A stretch of DNA of 13,671 bases from the NCBI GenBank assembly GCA_003520965.1, contig DOTU01000133.1, positions 1-13,671 of the forward strand, in the 5' to 3' direction. The stretch comes from Candidatus Zixiibacteriota bacterium (GTDB taxonomy: Bacteria; Zixibacteria; MSB-5A5; UBA10806). Of the stretch, positions 7,052 to 13,671 are shown piece after piece. How positions within the stretch are numbered: the stretch's first letter is position 1; the number at the start of each line of letters is the position of its first letter. The notes under the pieces were generated by a model. The model made no database searches. It saw only the letters and a program-made list of their open reading frames with translations, and was not told the origin of the DNA. The translations under genes and the position numbers were made by a program.

Positions 7052-10000
7052 TTGAAATCTCCTGGCTTTGGAACGATTTGAAGTAGGCCTTAATCAGCCT
7101 GTCGTACTGCCTGGGGTACTGCTCCTCAAGCGCCTTTTTGATCATCTCGGAAAGGTCGCTCCGACCGTTCGCCAAATCATCGGGCAGCACCGGACTTCTC
7201 CTGACTACATCCTCACCTGTTTCTGCCTGGCGCTTTTTGGAGAAATCGCGACGGTTGACAGATTTCTGTGCGTCCAACAACCTGGTGAGGATTCCCTCCT
7301 GGCGTTTTATCGTCTCCTGGTTAACCCGGGATCTTTGCATATCATCGACAACCTTCTTCATCTCTTCGCCAAGTTGATCGAGGCGGCCCATCATATCTCC
7401 CTGTTTCCCAAGCTGGTCGCTCATTTCCTCGAGTTTTTGACGAAGAGCCTCTTGCTGGGCGGCCAGTTGTTGCATACCTTGCTGTTGGCCCATGCTCATC
7501 GACATCCCCGGCTGGGGCATCTGCATCGCCGTTCCTTCGTTAATCCCGGCCTGCATTTGCGACATTTTTTGCATTTGTTCCATCATCTCTTGCATACCCG
7601 AGCCGGAGCCTGAATTCATGGCGCTTTCACGCGCTTCAAGCAGGAGATAGACCGTTTTATTAAGGTCCGACATAGCCGATTGCTGACTTTTAAGCGCCCC
7701 CGGTGAATACCGTTTATCCAGATTTCCAGTAGCGCTATTCATATCCGCCAGAGTTTGGCCCAGAAGCCGCATAAGTGCCATATTAACAAATATCGTTTCC
7801 TTGGAAAGATCAGAGATCATATCGGCTACCCGCGCTGATGCCGCTCCTACCTGCATCTGGTTCGAGGCCATTCGCCGTAACCCGTCACCGGTACTCTGAT
7901 TTATCCTGGTGGAATCAAGCAGGCTTTCCTGGCGATCAGAAAGATAGAGAAGATCCTCAGCCGCTTTCTGCATCTTTTTGGCAATATCTTTCTTTTGCTT
8001 TTTCTGCATAGCCTGTTGCGCCTGCTTCAAGGCGTCGGCCATTTCGGATAGCTCTTTGTGAAGCTTTTTACCTTTGTTCTGGCAACTGTTCTGGCCGCCA
8101 CTGCAGAGGCTGGGCTTCATCTGCTCGAAATCTTTATTTATCTCGGGATTATTGGTTTTCTCAGAAGCATCCGTCTTCTCTTTTTCGGGAATCATCTGCT
8201 CCTGTGCATCCATTTTCTCGAGTTCTTTAAACTGATCTTTTAGCGTGTTGTAATCGCTGGCGTTATTTTTCTCTTCCGGCTGCTGTTTGGCCAACTCCGA
8301 CGAATCCTTGGCAGCATCGACTGCTTTGTTGATATCTTCCTGGGCTTTTTGGATTTTCTCAGCCATCTGCACCAGCATATCCATTTTTTGCTCGATGGCC
8401 AGTTTTTGTAGAAGCGAAAGGGCGCGATCGAGATTTTCCAGTAGCTGCTCGGATGTCATCTGGAACTGTTGCAGGGCTTTCTTTAGCGCCTCAGGGTCCA
8501 TCTTTTGCAGAGCATCCTGCAGCTTTTGCATGGCTTCTTTCAACTCGGGCGGCGCTACATCCTCCATAAGTTGCTGAAGCTGTTGCATCTTTTCGGCTAT
8601 CTGTTCCCCGATTAGCTTGTTGTTCTCGAGCTTGTCGAGATTGCTTTGCATCTCTTTGGAAAGGTCATCTATTTTTTTGGCAATATCCTGTTGCTTCTCC
8701 AGGACTTTCTGGGCTTCCTGTTTTTTCTCATAATTGACATCCGGGTTTTTCTGCATCTCTCGGGCGATATCTTCTATCTGTTTCTGCAAATCCTTCTGGT
8801 TTTTGAGAGCTTCATCGAGAGATTCCATTTGTTGATCCTGCGAGCCCTGAACATCGGCCAATATCTCATCCAGATTCGGCAGACGGGCGCTGAAGGTGCG
8901 ACTTTTGGTCCACTTGGGGCCGGAGATGATATCGTTATCGGATATTTCACAATAATAGTAGATGAGATCGCCAGGCAATGGATTCAGGCTTTGCATATCC
9001 CAGGTATAGTCAATCTTTTGATCGAGCGATTTTTTATCCGGAATTTTAATCGTTTCCTTAACCGGCTCGGTTTGATTCCCTTCAGAGAGAACCCAGTAAA
9101 CCAGATTCATCTTATCGAAACCGTAATCATCGGTAATGGCTATCTCAAGCGGAAGCGTGATATGCTCATCAAGATCGACATCGGCTCCGGGGAACTGTAT
9201 GGTAATGGTTGGAGGGTAATCCTCCATCGCCTGGATATCATACCAGATCGGTTCAGGGTTGATCCGTCCGGCCTCATCTTTCATAATTATCGCATAGCGC
9301 CCATTATCCTTTACTGTAAAGCCGCCGGTAATATTCTTACCGTCTGCTTTAAGCGGGGCTTTGCTGGAATCGGCGAAAAGCTGGTAACATTCAGAAATTG
9401 GCTTATTGGCTCCGGCTTCAATCATCACCTTGGTGCCTCGAAGAGCGGCCACGTTGCCGTCGTTGGGGCTGCCGTGAGCTTCGGGCAAGCCGGCGTATTG
9501 GGGATAATCGAATGTCAGATTGATATCGGTCAGCCGCGGTGGGTCGACAACCTCCAGATGGGCTTTTTTCGATTGTACCCCGCCCGATTTGGCGTAGATA
9601 TCAACCGATCTCTTGACCTTTTTGAAGGTAAAGGCGAAAGTCGCCTCAGCGTTACTGTCTGCTTTGCCCATTGTCTCCGAGGCCCAGGCGCCATCCTCAA
9701 ATTTGTAGTAGAGGTCTACATGATGGGGTAAGCGACCGTCAGCTTTGGCTTGTATAACAAGGTCGGTATTTCTGAAAAATTCTCCGCTGTCTGGTTTTAT
9801 CGAAAGAGAAAACTCTGGCGGCTTATCGAGATTTGCGCCGGGACGGCTGAAAAGCTGCCAGGCATTGAATGATGCGGTGGGATTGATAATAAATATTGCC
9901 GTAATGACAACAATCATCACTGCCAACCTGCCCAGGGCGTGGTTTAGCGGACGGTAATCTATGACTGCATTGGTATCAATATCGCCGATAAACGCGCCAG

Positions 10001-10400
10001 CCTCATCGATTGTTTTTTCAATCAATTCCAGCGAGTATCCCTCGCGATTTTTTTGCGCAGACTCATGAAGCTCAAGCGCCGCAATCAGGCGTGATTGAAA
10101 CTTACCGTATTTGGTTTCCAGAAGCCGGGCCAATGTAAGAAAGCTTCGACGATTAGTATATGGTTGTATTACCCAGAAATAAAAGGCGATGCATAATCCT
10201 GCCACCAGAACCAGATCGATAATAATTCGAGCGGTGCTTGATGGCCAAATTGCCAGTGTAAGTCCCACAAATAGCGCAAAGGCAAGTAGCTTGATACTGA
10301 TAATAGCCAGCAGTCCGACGCCAGCATCGATGATGGCCATTTTAGATTGCATGGCCCGCAGTCGGGCCACGATTCCCAGATATTTATCCTGTTGCACCAT
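7041..10400 (-). CDS. DUF4175 family large membrane-anchored coiled-coil protein (1119 aa)
   Basis: Two adjacent N-terminal membrane helices (about residues 23-51 and 58-78) and a third (about 155-175) anchor a very large exported part. Residues about 195-510 look like beta-sandwich (Ig-like) modules with PPxFSLSIKPDSGEFF and DDYGFDKMNLVYWVL. Residues about 510-730 are long amphipathic coiled coil rich in Gln, Lys and Met. A CSGGQNSC pair (Cys766, Cys773) follows. A Met/Gln-rich region lies near 925-980, then the DUF4175-type ending EGILTRLLDAQKSVNRRDFSKKRQAETG. The biochemical function of the family is unknown; in other genomes it is commonly found with DUF4159, MoxR, DUF58 and BatA-like genes, suggesting a role in envelope assembly or stress. 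It begins 4 nt after the DUF4159 stop. ATG at 10400 has AGAGG only one base upstream; GTG at the second codon (10397) would have better spacing and is a possible true start. Confidence 0.9.
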   Translation of the reverse strand: MVQQDKYLGIVARLRAMQSKMAIIDAGVGLLAIISIKLLAFALFVGLTLAIWPSSTARIIIDLVLVAGLCIAFYFWVIQPYTNRRSFLTLARLLETKYGKFQSRLIAALELHESAQKNREGYSLELIEKTIDEAGAFIGDIDTNAVIDYRPLNHALGRLAVMIVVITAIFIINPTASFNAWQLFSRPGANLDKPPEFSLSIKPDSGEFFRNTDLVIQAKADGRLPHHVDLYYKFEDGAWASETMGKADSNAEATFAFTFKKVKRSVDIYAKSGGVQSKKAHLEVVDPPRLTDINLTFDYPQYAGLPEAHGSPNDGNVAALRGTKVMIEAGANKPISECYQLFADSSKAPLKADGKNITGGFTVKDNGRYAIIMKDEAGRINPEPIWYDIQAMEDYPPTITIQFPGADVDLDEHITLPLEIAITDDYGFDKMNLVYWVLSEGNQTEPVKETIKIPDKKSLDQKIDYTWDMQSLNPLPGDLIYYYCEISDNDIISGPKWTKSRTFSARLPNLDEILADVQGSQDQQMESLDEALKNQKDLQKQIEDIAREMQKNPDVNYEKKQEAQKVLEKQQDIAKKIDDLSKEMQSNLDKLENNKLIGEQIAEKMQQLQQLMEDVAPPELKEAMQKLQDALQKMDPEALKKALQQFQMTSEQLLENLDRALSLLQKLAIEQKMDMLVQMAEKIQKAQEDINKAVDAAKDSSELAKQQPEEKNNASDYNTLKDQFKELEKMDAQEQMIPEKEKTDASEKTNNPEINKDFEQMKPSLCSGGQNSCQNKGKKLHKELSEMADALKQAQQAMQKKQKKDIAKKMQKAAEDLLYLSDRQESLLDSTRINQSTGDGLRRMASNQMQVGAASARVADMISDLSKETIFVNMALMRLLGQTLADMNSATGNLDKRYSPGALKSQQSAMSDLNKTVYLLLEARESAMNSGSGSGMQEMMEQMQKMSQMQAGINEGTAMQMPQPGMSMSMGQQQGMQQLAAQQEALRQKLEEMSDQLGKQGDMMGRLDQLGEEMKKVVDDMQRSRVNQETIKRQEGILTRLLDAQKSVNRRDFSKKRQAETGEDVVRRSPVLPDDLANGRSDLSEMIKKALEEQYPRQYDRLIKAYFKSFQSQEISIEK

Positions 10401-10404
10401 ACCT

Positions 10405-11082
10405 CTAATGGGTTAAAGCGTAGGTTACCAGATTAGCCCCCATACGAAGGGCCGCCAGATGTTTTTCGGGAGGATCGTTGTACACTTCGGCATCCTCCCA
10501 GCCGTCGCCAATATCGGATTCATAATCGTAGAATACTGCTACCCGACCATCGATAATTATCCCAAACCCCTGTGGCGGTTTGCCGTCATGCTGGTGAATC
10601 TTGGGCAGGCCGTTGGGGAAATCGTAAATCTGATGATAGATCGGATGCGAGAACGGCAACTCCACCAACTGTTTGTCAGGAAAGACCCGGGTCATCTCGC
10701 GACGGAAAGCATCGTTTAAGCTGTAGCTGTCATTAGCGAAAAGGAAACCGCCGTTTTCCAGATAAGTTCGCAGCGCTGTCACCTCGTCGTCGGAAAATCT
10801 GATATTACCATGCCCTGTCAGAAACAGAAACGGGTAACGGAAAAGTTCCGGGTCGGTGGCGGTGACTATCGCCTCATGGTCGTCGACCTCGATTGCGGTG
10901 TTGTCGGCCAGGAATTTGTGCATATTGGGGATTGCCGAATTGCCCCAATACCAGTTGCCGCCACCGTCGTATTTGAGACGGGCGATTGTTACCGCCGAGG
11001 GGTCTGCGGTCTTCTTGATCTGGCCATCGGATACGACAGCCATCAGAGCAAGAGCGAGGAGAGTAAGGACAAGCTTTTTCAT
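10405..11082 (-). CDS. Exported DUF4159 family protein (225 aa), first gene of the operon
   Basis: Signal peptide MKKLVLTLLALALMAVVSDG (cleavage likely before Gln21, no lipobox). The mature part matches DUF4159, a domain with a class I glutamine-amidotransferase-like fold: FLFLTGHGNIRFSDDE (85-100), LENGGFLFANDS (108-119), SHPIYH (145-150) and the closing GDGWEDAEVYND (192-203). No nucleophilic Cys is present at the amidotransferase elbow (LTGHG instead), so a ligand-binding or structural role is likelier than hydrolysis. Expected in the periplasm. The start at 11082 gives the signal peptide directly, though only a weak AAGA precedes the ATG. It is followed by the DUF4175 gene after 4 nt and is the first of three co-transcribed genes. 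It is divergent from the LVIVD-repeat gene across a 290-bp regulatory gap. Confidence 0.9.
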   Translation of the reverse strand: MKKLVLTLLALALMAVVSDGQIKKTADPSAVTIARLKYDGGGNWYWGNSAIPNMHKFLADNTAIEVDDHEAIVTATDPELFRYPFLFLTGHGNIRFSDDEVTALRTYLENGGFLFANDSYSLNDAFRREMTRVFPDKQLVELPFSHPIYHQIYDFPNGLPKIHQHDGKPPQGFGIIIDGRVAVFYDYESDIGDGWEDAEVYNDPPEKHLAALRMGANLVTYALTH

Positions 11083-11170
11083 TTTATTCTTATACGTTTT
11101 GGGCGGCTTAATCTTTCCAATAAAAAGGGTTTATTTTACGCTATTCCGAAGATTGTTACTGCATCAAGGA

Positions 11171-11198
11171 AAGATAACCCAAAGGGGGGTAATGTCAA
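11171..11198 (-). promoter_or_regulatory. Candidate promoter of the DUF4159-DUF4175-TPR operon
   Basis: Reverse-strand TTGACA (11198-11193), 16-nt spacer, TATCTT (11176-11171; 4 of 6). The leader to the DUF4159 ATG would be about 80 nt. A second possibility is a TATAAG six bases before that ATG without a good -35 box. Confidence 0.45.
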
Positions 11199-11222
11199 TT
11201 GGGAAGTTGGCTAACATTGACA
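11193..11222. promoter_or_regulatory. Dyad TGTCAAT-N16-ATTGACA in the divergent intergenic region
   Basis: Two perfect 7-nt inverted arms (11193-11199 and 11216-11222), 16 bp apart, each containing an outward-reading TTGACA. The left arm is the -35 box of the proposed reverse promoter; the right arm has only a poor -10 partner downstream. The arrangement could be an operator for a dimeric regulator of both genes or simply two -35 boxes back to back. Confidence 0.35.
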
Positions 11223-11281
11223 AGGGTAGCCACCTCTTTTTCATGTTTTGAATCAAAAACGAATAACTTTCCATAAATCTA

Positions 11282-11309
11282 TTGCCAACTTAATAATCCA
11301 TTGTATATT
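11282..11309 (+). promoter_or_regulatory. Candidate promoter of the LVIVD-repeat gene
   Basis: TTGCCA (11282-11287), 16-nt spacer, TATATT (11304-11309) inside an AT-rich TATATTATATTAT run. Transcription near 11316 would leave a leader of about 55 nt before the ATG at 11373. A TTTTGA-A-TCAAAA palindrome lies upstream at 11246-11258. Confidence 0.5.
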
Positions 11310-11372
11310 ATATTATCGATTTAATCTAACTCGCTTTGCCCGTTTACAAACCGCTAATAAGAGGTGGATGTT

Positions 11373-13520
11373 ATGGGTAAGAGAATTTTAATTGCACTGA
11401 CACTGATGTTTGGCATCTCATCTGCACAGAGCCTTGATTTTGTATCGTCAACCCTTTGGAGATATATTGATGCAGTTGATATCGACGGTAATTACGCCTA
11501 TTGTACTTTCAATAATGGCTTGGTTGTTCTTGATATCAGTCTTCCCAACACGCCAACAGCTGTAAGCCATACATTTTGCGCACATGGGGCAAACGATGTC
11601 AAAGTATCAGACCATTATGCATATCTTGCCTGTGGGGACGGATTAAAGATTTTTGATATTACTGATCCATTCCAGCCACAGTTAATTGGGCAATATGATT
11701 CCATTAATAACGCTCAAACGATTCTATTGGTGAGTCACTATGCTTATATTGGTGTCTATAACATGCTGTATGTGATTGATATATTAGATCCAGCGAATCC
11801 GGTTTTAGTGCGAAGTATAAGCGGGATTTACAGCCCATATATCAACTACGTTTACGGAAACCGCCTTTATGTTGCCGATGACACCTATGGCGTAAGAGTC
11901 CTTGATATATCAACACCTGATTATCCGTATCAGTTCAATTACTTCGAAACCCCGGGTCGGGCACACGCGGTTTTCGTAATAGGCGATCTGGCCTTTGTAG
12001 CCGATTATGATAGCGGTCTTCGAATTATTAATTTCTCCAATTTTCTTCACCCTGTAGCGGTTTCGAGTTTTGACACGCCGGGTTCTGCCACTGATGTCAA
12101 AATCGCGGGGAATTATGCTTATCTGACAGATTCAGATTCAGGTTTGTACATAATTAATGTTTCCGTTCCTTCCAATCCAGTTTTGGCAGCGCATTATATT
12201 ACTCCATCCATTGCCGAAAAAGTAAAGGTAGTAGGCAATAAATGTTACATAATTGACTATGATTATGATCTCCATATCGTTGATATCAGCGATCCATCCA
12301 ACCCAACGTTTGAGGGAAGTTATGACTCTCCCACTCAAGTAGTCGATGTCTTTGTTGCGGGCAATTATGCCTATGTTGCTGTTGGTAACGCTGGATTTCG
12401 TATCGTTAATATCTCCGACCCATTTCATCTAAGCATTACGGGAATATTGCGTCCTACTGGAGGGGTGCGGGATGTGTTCGTGCAAGGCAATTATGCCTAT
12501 CTGGCCAACAGTCCTTCTGGCCTTCAAATCGTTAATATTTCCGATCCAACCAATCCAATTCTTACTGCTTCATCAGCTATTGCGGGGCGAGCATGCGATA
12601 TTATAGTGCAGGGAAATTATGCCTATATGGTCAATAGCTCGTACGATCCGGGCCTGCGCATATATGATATCTCTAATCCGGCCGTGCCCGTTCCAAGTGG
12701 ATATTATGCAACTGAGAATGACGCTCTTAATATAAAAATCAGGGGCCAATACGCATATGTAACCGAGGTTTATACCTCCAGTTCTTTCAGTAATGGGAAA
12801 ATTTCCATTATTAATATTAGCGATCCTGCTAATCCCACGCTGATGGACAGTTTCGCGTTTGGCGGCAGGCCGGGTGGCTTGGATATTGTGGGCAACTACG
12901 CCTATGTCAGTAATAACGCTATATATCACCAGGGCTGGAATAATCATTATGATCTATTCGCCTTCGATATTACCGATCCCTCAAATATATTCCTTTCGCA
13001 TCGTCGATCCATGGGTGGATTCACTGAAGGTGTAGTTGCTGTCGGGAATTACCTATATCTCTCTCATTTTAGTGTTTTAGAGTTGGTGGAAATAAGCAAT
13101 CCGGATACTATTGTATCGGATACGATGTATATCCTTCAGGGTGGAAATGCGGGAATGGTGGTTAATGGTGATTATGTATATATAGCAGCTGGCTCTTCAT
13201 TTATGATCTATCACTCCGATTTAGGTGTTGGTATTGACGAACCTAATATCTTGCCCGCTGAATTATCTCTCACCCAAAACTACCCCAACCCATTCAATCC
13301 TACAACTACGATGAGTTACACTCTACCGGCAAGCGGCCATTTTAAGCTTACCATTTATGATATCCTTGGCTGCCGGGTGGCGGTCCCCTTCGATGGCGCA
13401 CAAACGGCCGGTCCCCATCAATTCGTTTGGGATGCCTCCGCCTATCCCTCCGGCATCTATTTCGCGCGGTTGGAGGCGGGGAAGAAGAGCCAGACGATCA
13501 AAATAGTGCTGCTGAAATAA
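11373..13520 (+). CDS. Secreted LVIVD-repeat beta-propeller protein with C-terminal type IX-like sorting domain (715 aa)
   Basis: ATG at 11373 is preferred over GTG at 11364: GAGGTGG (11361-11367) then sits five bases upstream and overlaps the GTG itself, and the protein begins with a signal peptide (MGKRILIALTLMFGISSAQS, cut after SSA). Residues about 21-618 are 14 repeats of some 42 residues with the pattern GNYAYV...GL.IINISDP.NP, the LVIVD family. Residues about 628-715 form the C-terminal beta domain with LTQNYPNPFNP (Tyr637 onwards), LTIYDILGCRV, WDAS and YPSGIYFARL, matching the FlgD-like/Por-secretion tails common in FCB candidate phyla. The likely fate is Sec export, then outer-membrane passage and surface attachment or release. 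LVIVD propellers are presumed binding scaffolds; ligand unknown. No enzymatic domain is seen. It is transcribed divergently from the DUF4159 operon. Confidence 0.92.
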   Translation: MGKRILIALTLMFGISSAQSLDFVSSTLWRYIDAVDIDGNYAYCTFNNGLVVLDISLPNTPTAVSHTFCAHGANDVKVSDHYAYLACGDGLKIFDITDPFQPQLIGQYDSINNAQTILLVSHYAYIGVYNMLYVIDILDPANPVLVRSISGIYSPYINYVYGNRLYVADDTYGVRVLDISTPDYPYQFNYFETPGRAHAVFVIGDLAFVADYDSGLRIINFSNFLHPVAVSSFDTPGSATDVKIAGNYAYLTDSDSGLYIINVSVPSNPVLAAHYITPSIAEKVKVVGNKCYIIDYDYDLHIVDISDPSNPTFEGSYDSPTQVVDVFVAGNYAYVAVGNAGFRIVNISDPFHLSITGILRPTGGVRDVFVQGNYAYLANSPSGLQIVNISDPTNPILTASSAIAGRACDIIVQGNYAYMVNSSYDPGLRIYDISNPAVPVPSGYYATENDALNIKIRGQYAYVTEVYTSSSFSNGKISIINISDPANPTLMDSFAFGGRPGGLDIVGNYAYVSNNAIYHQGWNNHYDLFAFDITDPSNIFLSHRRSMGGFTEGVVAVGNYLYLSHFSVLELVEISNPDTIVSDTMYILQGGNAGMVVNGDYVYIAAGSSFMIYHSDLGVGIDEPNILPAELSLTQNYPNPFNPTTTMSYTLPASGHFKLTIYDILGCRVAVPFDGAQTAGPHQFVWDASAYPSGIYFARLEAGKKSQTIKIVLLK
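11433..13225 (+). repeat. Fourteen tandem LVIVD protein repeats (about 126 nt each)
   Basis: Counting the GNYAY-like strand gives 14 units (e.g. GNYAYCTF, DHYAYLAC, SHYAYIGV ... GNYLYLSH, GDYVYIAA). Most units are 42 residues; units 10-12 carry insertions of about 1 to 9 residues. Units 8-9, with near-identical IVNISDP strands, are the most alike. Fourteen blades fit two seven-bladed propellers. Confidence 0.8.
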
Positions 13521-13534
13521 TTACTCTCCCCGTG

Positions 13535-13558
13535 GCGTCAGGTCCCCGAACCTGACGC
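13535..13558. repeat. Stem-loop after the LVIVD gene (9-bp perfect arms)
   Basis: GCGTCAGGT (13535-13543) and ACCTGACGC (13550-13558) with a 6-nt loop, 14 bp after the stop codon. No T-run follows on the forward strand, so it is not a canonical terminator, although it may slow or protect the transcript end. A further GTCAGGT at 13574-13580 can pair weakly with CTGAC at 13589-13593. This clustering resembles a REP-type intergenic element. The remaining bases to the right edge hold no recognisable gene. Confidence 0.5.
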
Positions 13559-13625
13559 ATATGGCCGTTTCCGGTCAGGTAAGGGTATCTGACTGCACGC
13601 GCTTAATCCCCCCCTAAAAATGGAG

Positions 13626-13654
13626 TTGCCTTAAGGTGCTTGGGTTGTTATATT
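13626..13654 (+). promoter_or_regulatory. Possible promoter for a gene beyond the right edge
   Basis: TTGCCT (13626-13631), 17-nt spacer, TATATT (13649-13654; 5 of 6). An ATG at 13662 begins seven bases later and would be leaderless if real, but only three codons are visible, so no gene is called. Confidence 0.3.
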
Positions 13655-13671
13655 GCCCGCCATGTTTTATT

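Noticed and set aside
7068..7613. Forward open frame of 181 codons, His/Leu-rich
   Set aside because: Antisense shadow of the Gln/Met-rich C-terminal part of DUF4175; low-complexity composition follows from that.
8646..9731. Long open frame (361 codons) on the forward strand
   Set aside because: It lies wholly antisense to the conserved DUF4175 gene, has no ribosome binding site and its composition is a mirror of the opposite coding frame.
10810..11214. Forward frames overlapping the DUF4159 5' end and its upstream region
   Set aside because: Mostly antisense to the signal peptide and conserved core of DUF4159, no initiation signal, no recognisable domain.
11209..11240. GGCTA/TAGCC hairpin followed by a short T-run
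   Set aside because: Five-bp stem with a 13-nt loop and no gene ending just before it; not convincing as a terminator.
11433..13225. Direct repeats that might suggest a CRISPR or satellite array
   Set aside because: The 126-nt periodicity is in frame, diverged at DNA level and encodes LVIVD propeller blades.

Overview
The window looks like a chromosomal segment of a diderm bacterium from the FCB side of the tree (Zixibacteria, KSB1, Marinimicrobia or a similar candidate phylum). This rests on four things: an Omp85-type outer-membrane barrel, a DUF2723 membrane glycosyltransferase fused to TPRs, the DUF4159/DUF4175 pair, and a secreted LVIVD-repeat protein ending in the YPNPFNP ... GIYFARL domain typical of type IX-like sorting tails in these phyla. 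The phylum itself is an inference. No tRNA, rRNA, CRISPR array, transposase or phage gene was seen. Coding density is high and no gene-free stretch exceeds about 300 bases.

Left part (1-5228). A forward gene enters from the left edge and encodes two POTRA-like domains and an outer-membrane beta-barrel, probably the C-terminal part of a patatin-Omp85 fusion. It converges on a small reverse gene of unknown function (141 aa, alpha/beta, cytoplasmic). Upstream of that gene lie a 14-bp palindrome and a strong stem-loop terminator that ends the next reverse gene. That gene encodes a 901-residue DUF2723 membrane protein. Its only start that fits the ribosome binding site, the reading frame and the first membrane helix is an ATT codon. 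A small forward gene (87 aa, two membrane helices plus a coiled coil) is divergent from it.

Central part (5225-11082). A tight reverse operon runs DUF4159 -> DUF4175 -> TPR protein, with a 4-nt gap and then an 11-nt overlap. All three products are predicted to be exported or membrane-anchored. The operon ends by sharing a TTAA stop palindrome with the 87-aa gene. In other bacteria DUF4159 and DUF4175 genes often sit beside MoxR ATPase, DUF58 and BatA-type genes; none of those is inside this window.

Right part (11083-13671). A 290-bp divergent regulatory region holds candidate promoters in both directions and a 7-bp dyad whose outer arms are TTGACA boxes. It drives the reverse operon and a forward gene for a 715-aa secreted protein with 14 LVIVD repeats (two seven-bladed propellers would fit) and a C-terminal sorting domain. 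After it come a stem-loop pair and a possible promoter for a gene beyond the window.

Taken together this is an envelope-biogenesis neighbourhood: outer-membrane barrel, protein or lipid glycosylation enzyme, periplasmic coiled-coil/TPR complex and a surface propeller protein.
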